Shown here piece after piece: positions 1 to 6,937 of a stretch of DNA of 64,000 nucleotides. Origin of the DNA: Clostridium sp. chh4-2 (GTDB taxonomy: Bacteria; Bacillota; Clostridia; Lachnospirales; Lachnospiraceae); assembly GCF_002899675.1 (NCBI RefSeq), contig NZ_PKUU01000011.1, forward strand, positions 62,001-126,000, in the 5' to 3' direction. The position numbers and the translations under genes are program-made. The notes beneath the pieces were generated by a model. It made no database searches. It was not told where the DNA came from and saw only the letters and a program-made list of their open reading frames with translations. Each line of letters opens with the position of its first letter. The first letter of the stretch is position 1.

Positions 1-250
1 GGGCACTCTTAATCCGCTGCGCTGCATCCATATCTTGAACAGATTCTATAATATTCTCGCCAAATGTCTCGTGGATCATATCTCTTGTCTGTTCCTGCAT
101 CTTTATATCTGTTTCGCTCATCTCTGCGGTACAGAGCGTTCCCGGAGCGTTCACGCAGTATCCCCATAAATCATGAAGAAACTCAACCGCCGCACATACT
201 ACTTCTGCCACCAAAAGCGCAGTAACAATTGTTCCTAATGTTATTGACAT
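1..250 (-). CDS. small N-terminally hydrophobic protein, partial (runs off left edge)
   Basis: Only the first 83 codons lie in the window. The ATG at 248-250 follows a GGAGGG ribosome site that sits inside the last codons of the AAA ATPase gene, and the two genes are 2 bp apart, so they are almost certainly co-transcribed. Residues 3-25 form a hydrophobic stretch (begins ITLGTIVTALLVAEVV) that could be a membrane anchor; the following part is polar and probably helical. I do not recognise the family. It is the last visible member of the Hsp70/AAA cluster; more genes may follow to the left. Confidence 0.7.
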   Translation of the reverse strand, partial: MSITLGTIVTALLVAEVVCAAVEFLHDLWGYCVNAPGTLCTAEMSETDIKMQEQTRDMIHETFGENIIESVQDMDAAQRIKSA

Positions 251-252
251 TC

Positions 253-2157
253 TTATCCCTCCAATAATCTCCTTTTTTCAATCATTTCAACATCAGCTGC
301 CCATTGATTGATTTTGGGGTACAGTTTTTCGTAAACGGCCTGATCATAAGGACAGCGTTGGGACTCTTTATCTCTGTCCAAAATTTTTATGGCCGCGGTA
401 TCCTCATCGCTATTATCACGTATTTGTGCAGCCCGTTCAATATGATAATCCTTTGCCCTAAAAAGAATATCTTTCCCGGATGTCGGCCGGAACGCTTTGC
501 GAAGCATTCTGCAGTATCCTACGGCGATACTGTCGATATTTTCCGGGCTGTCGCCATAAACATTGCACCGCTCAATTTCCTGTATCAATGCATCTTTCCA
601 TAGGCTTTGGGTAATGGTGTTGGCCTCGTAATCATCACACTGTTCTGTTAAAGCTAAGTTAACAATTTTCTGAATATCAGAGCCGATTACAATCTTTACC
701 CTTTCGTTATTTACTAAATAGGTATTTACAATCTTTAAATAAAAGTCTTTCTTCTGTGCCGCCTCTTCAATCAACGGAGGCTTGCCCATCTTCTCCCTTT
801 CTTCTTTTGTTTTATTCACAGCTTTATTGATACAGGCCAAAAAGATATCTGCGCATTCACTGGCCGTCGGAAGATAAACAGCGAATAATTCGTCAAAACG
901 CCCGCTTCGGAAAAATTCTTTCGGAAGTCCTCCTATATCGTTGGCCGTTGCAAAGATAAAACACGGTTTCTTGTTTTCCTGCATCCAGTTTAGGAGTGAT
1001 CCGAACATTCTCTTAAAAGTTCCCCCATCCGAATTTCCGCTGGCCTGAGCACCACTGAACCCCTTCTCCAGCTCGTCGACCCACAAAATACATGGCGCCA
1101 TCGCTTCCACGGTTGATAAGGCCCAGCGCATCCTTTCCTCGGACTCACCTAAATGCCCGCCCATCAGGTTGCCCATATCCATCTGTAGAAGAGGAAGCCC
1201 AAACGTTTTAGAGGTCAGCTTAGCTGCCAACGATTTTCCGCAGCCCGGTATTCCACAGAGCAGAATCCCTTTTGGCGCCTGAACAGCATAGGTACGCCGG
1301 TTTAAATCTTCATCTTCCAAAAGCCTTTTTTCTCTGATATTTTTTATGTATTCTGTCAGCTCCTGCATTCCGCCAATCTCTTCATCTTCATCGATGGTAA
1401 TTAACTTTAGGATCTGATCTCCATTATGAAGTTTTTGTGCTTTTTGATCCTGAATAATCTTCTTCACTGCTTTTTCATCATTTAGCCACTTAATCTCCCC
1501 ATCTTCGTCAGTTTCCTCAATTTCACGGGTTAAAACTTTATTCATGGCCGTTATAGCTTCCTGTTTGGTAAATCCCTGAAGTTCACTGCTTAAACGTTCC
1601 AGTTCTTTCCCTTCTATCCGCTCACCAAACTGTGCTGCCTTCTCCTGTACCAGTTCCCTGATCTCATTGTGATCCGGATATTTCACTTCGATCACTTCTG
1701 TGTACTGTAAAATTCTGTCGGATAAGCAGATATTATCCGAATATATGATCATAGCGCTGCTTTGCAGTATTGCCGTGTTATGCCGGACATTTTTATCAGT
1801 AGACCGGCTTATATATCCTCTTATATAGTCATCTAATTTAGCTTCATCAAAACCCTTTTTACCGGCTAAGGTAACAATATGAGGGTAACTCCATGTATTA
1901 ACACTATCGAGTTCTTCTAACCAATTATCCGGCTTGGGAGATTCATTCGGATGCTGCCGTTTCCATTCTCCATAAGGCCGGTATTTACCCCCTTCTGCCG
2001 TATTGTTTGCGTTAATTTTTTTAACCAGAAGCACAAGTTCTTCGCTGTCCACAATATCCCTGATTAAATCATAAGAATTCGTCTTAATGAAAAGAATTGG
2101 TATACCGGCCCGCATTGCAGACTTACACTTTTTTGTAACATCAGATAACACACTCAT
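253..2157 (-). CDS. Ycf46-like AAA+ ATPase
   Basis: 634 aa. The sequence shows Walker A GIPGCGKS near residue 302, Walker B CILWVDELEKGF near 355, sensor 1 (FATAND) near 402 and an arginine finger in SGRFDELF near 419, so the AAA+ module is complete and probably active. The roughly 250 N-terminal residues start with a degraded RecA-like fold (AGIPILFIKTNSYDLIRDIV), the arrangement seen in Ycf46-type AAA proteins, and contain an acidic linker before the ATPase core. Family knowledge gives no firm substrate; such ATPases remodel or unfold proteins. It lies 69 bp downstream of a full-length Hsp70-like gene and 2 bp upstream of a small membrane protein, which suggests a chaperone-remodelling role with them. 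The ATG start has acceptable spacing to an AGGAAGTG site. Confidence 0.85.
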   Translation of the reverse strand: MSVLSDVTKKCKSAMRAGIPILFIKTNSYDLIRDIVDSEELVLLVKKINANNTAEGGKYRPYGEWKRQHPNESPKPDNWLEELDSVNTWSYPHIVTLAGKKGFDEAKLDDYIRGYISRSTDKNVRHNTAILQSSAMIIYSDNICLSDRILQYTEVIEVKYPDHNEIRELVQEKAAQFGERIEGKELERLSSELQGFTKQEAITAMNKVLTREIEETDEDGEIKWLNDEKAVKKIIQDQKAQKLHNGDQILKLITIDEDEEIGGMQELTEYIKNIREKRLLEDEDLNRRTYAVQAPKGILLCGIPGCGKSLAAKLTSKTFGLPLLQMDMGNLMGGHLGESEERMRWALSTVEAMAPCILWVDELEKGFSGAQASGNSDGGTFKRMFGSLLNWMQENKKPCFIFATANDIGGLPKEFFRSGRFDELFAVYLPTASECADIFLACINKAVNKTKEEREKMGKPPLIEEAAQKKDFYLKIVNTYLVNNERVKIVIGSDIQKIVNLALTEQCDDYEANTITQSLWKDALIQEIERCNVYGDSPENIDSIAVGYCRMLRKAFRPTSGKDILFRAKDYHIERAAQIRDNSDEDTAAIKILDRDKESQRCPYDQAVYEKLYPKINQWAADVEMIEKRRLLEG

Positions 2158-2226
2158 ATCCGCACTTCCTTTCCAACCGTTTCAATCACCGCTCCGGATG
2201 AACTTGCTGTAACTAACTATGTATAT

Positions 2227-4083
2227 TTATACTTCAAATTTAAGTGTCATGATTTCATAGGCATTCTTTGTAATAGCTTCGATATGGCTTTCTAAGGAAG
2301 AGTCTGTAACCGCTGAATCCACGGCCTTACTAATCCAAAATCCCTGTTCAGTATGAATTATCTCTTTTATAGTTTTTTTCACGCCATTTATCATCCCCCG
2401 CCCTGTATCCGTATCTTTCATTATTCCAAAAACGGCCAAAGTGCTTATTACTTTCATCTTATAATCCACCAGCAATTCCCGGCTTGGACATTTGATTTTC
2501 ACTGGAATCATTCCATTTATAATTTTATCAGCATTAATGAGCTTTTCCAGATTCAAATTCAAAGAATCCCACATGTTTTCCGGCATAGTCATCTTCTGCG
2601 CCAAAATAGCGCCGAGCCGTTTCTGAAGTTCATGCTCCAGCTGAATACGGATTTCCTTAATAATACCCGAAGTCCATTTCCTGATGCACTCCTTATTATC
2701 TGATCTGATCTCATCCATGATCCCGGAAATGCCCCTCTCTATACGCTCCTGCTGGTCTTTTATATTTTCAGGGTCAAACACCTTTTCCATAGTTTTTTCC
2801 AAGTTGAAGTCCTTACAATCTGCCTTTATGGAAGCATCGGCCACATCAAAGACTACCTTACTTATCTTCTCGCCCATATTATATTTCATTCTATCTTTCA
2901 GCCAACCCACACCGGATATATTACTGCTGATTACTGCTTTTTTTACAGCGGCAACGCACTCCTTTTCCATATCATCCACAAGCCCTGCCCATATCAGGCC
3001 CTGCGAAACGCTGAAACACGGATTGGGGGAACATGTTACCACATATTTAGGTTCCGGAAAAATCTTGCGGGCGTATTGGGCAATAAAATCCATTTTGCTG
3101 GCGCCGCCGGTCAGAACAATTTCCTTTACCGAATAGTTTTCTTCGATAAGGGTCTTACTCTTACGGAAAAATTCTTTACAGCAGTATTTCCAGCTTCCGG
3201 CAAGCAAAGCGCCGTTGAGTTCCACATTGACTTCCTCTTCGCCTAATGCCCGATCCATCAGCTCATCGTCAATATCCAAAATGGCAGTTAATTTTTTCCC
3301 GCCGGCAGTAGAAAATTTCCATGCGAATACGGAGGACTCTTCATCCAATGATCCGTTAAAATACGCTTCCTTTACCGCTCTAAGCCTTCTTTCCAGATTG
3401 GCGTAATTTTCGCTTGGAACAATATCCAATCCCAGCCTGTCTGCTTTTTCCGACGCCTCGCAACACATCATCCGGCTCAGAGTTTTTTCAATTGCCCTCG
3501 CACCCAGATTCCAGCTTACCTCAACGCACCGTTCTCCCGACTTCATATACGTTGAATCGGCCGTAGAGGAACCAAAGTCATATACAACAGCTCCGTCGCC
3601 AGCCGATATCATCCGTCCTTTTCCGTCCGCCAACGCGCTGAACATGGCCGCCCGGGATTCAGGGATTACACGGACCTCCGCCGCGCCGGTTGCTTTTTTA
3701 ATAAGCTGTTCGTATTCGTTCCGGCTCTTTTCCGCTGTCCACTCCTCAGAAGCCGGACAGCCCACAACCAGCAGAATCTGTTCTCCATCGGCAATCTCGG
3801 TATTATATTCCATGATTCCATCCATCACTTTGCGAAACAAAAGGCTTATCAGATCCCGGCGCATAACCGTCACTTCATTGCCCCGGATCTGTTCGTTAAA
3901 ATGCTTTGGCGACGCCTTAAAATAGTTAAACAGCTCACCATGGTATTCTGCTTCAGCCGGAATCACCGTGTTCTTGTTCCCATCCAGAAATAAATTCATC
4001 ACTCTGAAAGCCTCGCCGTTCATAGACTGAATCATGGCGGCTGCGATCTCACAATGTCCAAAATCCAAACCGATAATTCTCAT
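2227..4083 (-). CDS. Hsp70/actin-fold ATPase with non-canonical C-terminal domain (copy F2)
   Basis: 618 aa from the ATG that reads MRIIGLDFGHCE; an ATG two codons earlier is possible, but GGAAGGA is best spaced for this one and all paralogues share it. Visible actin-fold motifs are phosphate 1 (IGLDFGHCE), phosphate 2 (VYDFGSSTADST, about residue 166) and the adenosine motif (VLTGGASKM, about 321). Residues 1-370 match an Hsp70 ATPase domain; the rest is a helical domain unlike the DnaK substrate-binding domain. It ends in YEIMTLKFEV, a tail shared with the other copies. Unlike copy F1 it lacks a long hydrophobic insert in the C-terminal half, so it is probably soluble. It has its own promoter-like element (4146-4193) and is followed by the AAA ATPase gene. 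Function unknown. Confidence 0.85.
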   Translation of the reverse strand: MRIIGLDFGHCEIAAAMIQSMNGEAFRVMNLFLDGNKNTVIPAEAEYHGELFNYFKASPKHFNEQIRGNEVTVMRRDLISLLFRKVMDGIMEYNTEIADGEQILLVVGCPASEEWTAEKSRNEYEQLIKKATGAAEVRVIPESRAAMFSALADGKGRMISAGDGAVVYDFGSSTADSTYMKSGERCVEVSWNLGARAIEKTLSRMMCCEASEKADRLGLDIVPSENYANLERRLRAVKEAYFNGSLDEESSVFAWKFSTAGGKKLTAILDIDDELMDRALGEEEVNVELNGALLAGSWKYCCKEFFRKSKTLIEENYSVKEIVLTGGASKMDFIAQYARKIFPEPKYVVTCSPNPCFSVSQGLIWAGLVDDMEKECVAAVKKAVISSNISGVGWLKDRMKYNMGEKISKVVFDVADASIKADCKDFNLEKTMEKVFDPENIKDQQERIERGISGIMDEIRSDNKECIRKWTSGIIKEIRIQLEHELQKRLGAILAQKMTMPENMWDSLNLNLEKLINADKIINGMIPVKIKCPSRELLVDYKMKVISTLAVFGIMKDTDTGRGMINGVKKTIKEIIHTEQGFWISKAVDSAVTDSSLESHIEAITKNAYEIMTLKFEV

Positions 4084-4145
4084 TGGCATATATCCTTCCA
4101 ATTTCTTTTATTTTCTAAATCAGATACCTTTTTCTATCTGCTTCT

Positions 4146-4193
4146 AGCTTACAACATATTCGGTGAATTTTCATCCCTCAATGAGGGAAAATA
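4146..4193 (-). promoter_or_regulatory. Shared cluster promoter element, copy upstream of F2
   Basis: On the minus strand: an A/T tract, CCCTC (4183-4187), three bases ATT, GAGGG (4175-4179) continuing as GAGGGATGAA, then exactly 20 nt after GGGATG a -10-like TAAGCT (4146-4151). The dyad centre is about 42 nt upstream of the implied transcription start and the start codon lies about 56 nt downstream. The element is repeated with the same internal spacing at 5654, 8890, 12660 and 15205. Activator binding is inferred, not shown. This copy has the weakest -10. Confidence 0.6.
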
Positions 4194-4194
4194 T

Positions 4195-4644
4195 TCAAAA
4201 TGACAATCCCTGAGAAACACTGAAATCCGGAATCACACGAACCTCCGCCACGCCTGTTTCCTCCATGATAAACTGTTCATATTCTTTCTTCTCTGATAAC
4301 CACTCCTCAGAAGCCGGACAGCCCACAACCAGCATAATCTGATCCCCATCGGCGATTTCGGGATTATTATCCATAATCCTCTTCATCACCTTACGGAGTA
4401 AAAAGCTCATAAGCGCACGGCGGCAGATTGTCTCTCTATTGCAATGGATTTCCTCAGCAAAATGCTTTGGAGATACCCAAAAATGGTTAAAACGCACACC
4501 ATAGCATTCTACCTCGGCCGGAATCACATAGTTCATGAACTCGTCTAAACATAAATTGTGCATACGAACAAACTCGCCGTTGTTAAATAAACCTATTGCT
4601 GCTGTAATATCACTATATCCAAGATCCAATCCGATAATTTTCAT
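4195..4644 (-). CDS. Hsp70-like ATPase-domain fragment with internal deletion (copy F3b)
   Basis: 149 aa, possibly a decaying gene. Residues 1-135 follow the N-terminal half of the full copies (KIIGLDLGYSD through EVRVIPD), then the sequence jumps directly to FSVSQGL, which in the full-length copies lies about 230 residues later, and stops three residues on. Phosphate 2 and the adenosine motif are therefore missing and it cannot be a normal ATPase. It has an intact reading frame and a GGGGG ribosome site 8 nt before the ATG. It sits between the C-terminal-domain-only gene and full copy F2. Either it is a deletion remnant or a non-catalytic binding module; I cannot decide from sequence. Confidence 0.6.
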   Translation of the reverse strand: MKIIGLDLGYSDITAAIGLFNNGEFVRMHNLCLDEFMNYVIPAEVECYGVRFNHFWVSPKHFAEEIHCNRETICRRALMSFLLRKVMKRIMDNNPEIADGDQIMLVVGCPASEEWLSEKKEYEQFIMEETGVAEVRVIPDFSVSQGLSF

Positions 4645-4705
4645 TGCCATATCCCCCGTATCCGCTTAATTAGAAATACTTCTCAGCTTGCTTCTACTAT
4701 ATTAT

Positions 4706-5578
4706 TTATACCTCAAGTTTAACCGCCATAATCTCATAGACATTCTTTATCATAAGCTCAATATCACGTTCTACAGAAGCGTTAGTAACTTCTGAATCTA
4801 TTACCTTCTTAATCCGTTGTTCTAATAATGGAAGAACCACTTTTTTTCTCCTCTCGTATTTCATTTCCATTAGCGACCATTTTCTAAATTTTTGCGAACA
4901 CCCATCATCACTCATTTTGTTATTCAGATAATCATCCACGAAACAAGAAACCATTACAGTAATAGCAGGAGAAATTTCCGGTAGTCGCAGTCCTGACTCT
5001 TCAAAAAATGTGGCTGTCATTACCCTCGCAAATAAAATGCCCAAAATTAAGTTCACATCTATTTCATCTACGACTTTATCCGCATCAACACCCATATTCT
5101 CTAAATACCGATTCGATGAATCCCACAGATTTAAGGACATAACCATCTTTTGCCCACATGTAATACCAAGCCTTCTCTCAAACTCTTCTCCCATCCTAAT
5201 ACAAATTTCCTTATTAATATCAGAAGACCATGCGCTTATGCATTCCCTGCTATCCTCTTTAATTTTTCCTTCAATCCAAGAAAATTTCTCATCTATGCGT
5301 GCTTTTAGGTCTTTTGGGGATTCATCCTGAGACGCATTTGCCCAGGCATCTATTATATCGAACATAAATGTGTATAAGTTCCCGCACACACTGGTTTTAA
5401 GTGTCTCCTCCAGTTTGTCAATATCTGCTGCGCCGCTATCCATAACTGCTTTCTTTACACCTGCGATACACTCGTCCCTCATATCGTCTGTAAGCCTGAC
5501 GCTTGCCAATTCCTGTGGCTCTCTGTGCATTGATATAGTGGTTTCACAACTCCCAAAATCTAACTCAATCTTTCTCAT
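4706..5578 (-). CDS. Hsp70-family C-terminal domain protein lacking the ATPase domain (copy F3a)
   Basis: 290 aa. The first 15 or so residues keep the phosphate-1 strand in degraded form (RKIELDFGSCETT), then the sequence resumes at the position matching the end of the ATPase domain (LTDDMRDECIAGVKKAV against LVDDMEKECVAAVKKAV in F2). The whole C-terminal helical domain is kept, including a moderately hydrophobic stretch and the tail YEIMAVKLEV. Loss of about 350 residues with no frameshift, a good AAAGGAC ribosome site and a private copy of the cluster promoter element argue that it is expressed as a free C-terminal domain rather than being dead. It may act as an adaptor or dominant partner of the full copies (inference). 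Confidence 0.7.
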   Translation of the reverse strand: MRKIELDFGSCETTISMHREPQELASVRLTDDMRDECIAGVKKAVMDSGAADIDKLEETLKTSVCGNLYTFMFDIIDAWANASQDESPKDLKARIDEKFSWIEGKIKEDSRECISAWSSDINKEICIRMGEEFERRLGITCGQKMVMSLNLWDSSNRYLENMGVDADKVVDEIDVNLILGILFARVMTATFFEESGLRLPEISPAITVMVSCFVDDYLNNKMSDDGCSQKFRKWSLMEMKYERRKKVVLPLLEQRIKKVIDSEVTNASVERDIELMIKNVYEIMAVKLEV

Positions 5579-5653
5579 CGCCATGCGTCCTTTCTCTTAT
5601 CCGCCCAATCATCAATATCTTTTGATCTGCTTTTAATATTTTGATCTACTTTT

Positions 5654-5701
5654 AATATATCGCATATAAAAGGAACGTTCATCCCCCGGCGAGGGAAAAA
5701 T
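5654..5701 (-). promoter_or_regulatory. Shared cluster promoter element, copy upstream of F3a
   Basis: Minus strand: ATTTTTCCCTC, GCC, GGGGGATGAA, then 20 nt after GGGATG the -10-like hexamer TATATT (5654-5659). Dyad arms are at 5691-5695 and 5683-5687 (one arm has C for T). The start codon of F3a lies about 69 nt downstream of the implied transcription start. Same layout as the other four copies. Confidence 0.65.
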
Positions 5702-5716
5702 ATTTAAATTCTGTAT

Positions 5717-5760
5717 ATTAATAGCCCTGACAACTGTAAGGAGTTTTCAGAGCTATTAAT
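5717..5760 (-). terminator. intercistronic hairpin after copy E2
   Basis: Arms ATTAATAGC (5717-5725) and GCTATTAAT (5752-5760), extended inward by CTGA/TCAG after one mismatch. In the direction of transcription it is followed by a T/A-rich stretch (TTTAAATATTTTT after a short gap). It lies between the end of E2 and the promoter element of F3a, so it may partly end transcription from upstream and separate two transcription units. Confidence 0.45.
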
Positions 5761-5833
5761 CTATTATTTTTACCTTATTTACCATGTTTCGTTATAGACA
5801 GAGCAATAAATGCGCAGACCGATTGAACAGTTA

Positions 5834-6796
5834 CTATACTTCTATATCAGGAAGCGTTTCCTTTATTATTTTATCCATTTCACGATAAAGGGCCTTCAAC
5901 TGTTCAACAGGACATTCTTTGTCCTTCATTCTGGAAATTCTATCTTCTGTCATTACCTTATCCAGGCACTCTTCCAGATGAGACGCATTCTCAATTGTCT
6001 GATTCCGCTTCTCTTTCATCTTATTAAGATCATCCATCACGCTGTCCCATGCAAAATAACCTGCCGACGTATCGTCAATATATGATTTTACTTTCGTGAG
6101 TATAGAAAGCAGCTCCTGGTCGGAAACGGCCACTGTTTCATGCAGGTCGAATCTGCTTCTGCCTAAGGAGAGAGCTTTATACAAATCACTGAATGCACCG
6201 CCCCGGTAAGACATATCCTGCAAAAAATCCCATCTGTCGGATTCACTCGGTGATGTACCGGAATCCGCCGGTATCTCTTTTAATTTTTCCTTCATCTTTT
6301 GATAATCAAGCCATGCGAGGTTCAGGCAGGTATTAAATCCGCAGAGGACAACAGATTCTGAACTCTGTTCCTCTTCAAGCTCCTTCTCCACATACTCACA
6401 AAAACCGGATAATTTGCTTTTCAGCTTATCTTCTGCATAGTAGCTTGTGAGGAGGATATTGGCACGCTCTTCTAAAGCAGCCAACTGCCTGATATCTTTC
6501 CAAACCTGTAAACACTCTGCAAATCTGGTTCCAAAGCGTTTTGTACTGTCAATAGCCGGATTATCGATCAGATAAATGATATCCTTATATCGTTTTTTAG
6601 CCTGAGCCAAATCGTCATTTGGCTTTTTTACAGAGGTTTCTCCTGAACGGCAGCCGGGTTGTCCTACTCCGCGGCGGCCGGGAAATCTATTGGGTTTGGA
6701 GTTTCCTCCTAAGATTTTCATCAATTTTTCTTTTCCTCCTACTATGACAGCAATACCCACAGATACAAATAATGTAAACTTTAAAAATTTTTTCAT
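5834..6796 (-). CDS. membrane-anchored helical protein, paralogue E2
   Basis: 320 aa. An N-terminal hydrophobic segment (about residues 5-22, LKFTLFVSVGIAVIVGG) followed by positive residues suggests one membrane helix with the rest in the cytoplasm. Residues 60-320 are charged and largely helical, with coiled-coil character near 250-300. It is clearly paralogous to the 321-aa product at 8944-9909: both share RWDFLQDMSYRGGAF and DKECPV near the C terminus. No family recognised. Each copy directly precedes an Hsp70-family gene, so a membrane docking or co-chaperone role for the Hsp70s is a reasonable inference. GGAG lies 7 nt before the ATG. Confidence 0.75.
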   Translation of the reverse strand: MKKFLKFTLFVSVGIAVIVGGKEKLMKILGGNSKPNRFPGRRGVGQPGCRSGETSVKKPNDDLAQAKKRYKDIIYLIDNPAIDSTKRFGTRFAECLQVWKDIRQLAALEERANILLTSYYAEDKLKSKLSGFCEYVEKELEEEQSSESVVLCGFNTCLNLAWLDYQKMKEKLKEIPADSGTSPSESDRWDFLQDMSYRGGAFSDLYKALSLGRSRFDLHETVAVSDQELLSILTKVKSYIDDTSAGYFAWDSVMDDLNKMKEKRNQTIENASHLEECLDKVMTEDRISRMKDKECPVEQLKALYREMDKIIKETLPDIEV

Positions 6797-6890
6797 TTTA
6801 TCTCCATTCCGTATATTTTATCCGCGTATATATGAATTATAACACAGCAGCACTTTACACGCCACTTTTGGCTGCCCATATTGTAAGGCC

Positions 6891-6928
6891 ATAAGCCCTG
6901 ATAGCTGCGTACTATTATCAGGGCTTAT
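6891..6928 (-). other. perfect intercistronic hairpin after copy F1
   Basis: Arms ATAAGCCCTGATA (6891-6903) and its complement (6916-6928), 13 bp, with a 12-nt loop. No T-run follows on the minus strand, so it is more likely an RNA-processing or stability element than a simple terminator. It resembles the hairpin at 5717-5760 in the AGCCCTGA part of its arm. Confidence 0.5.
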
Positions 6929-6937
6929 AAATTATAT

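Noticed and set aside
304-603. Plus-strand 99-aa ORF opposite the AAA ATPase
   Set aside because: Fully antisense to a motif-rich gene, no ribosome site, no recognisable domain.
2684-3136. Plus-strand 150-aa ORF
   Set aside because: Antisense to the Hsp70-like gene F2; serine-rich composition is an artefact of the opposite strand.
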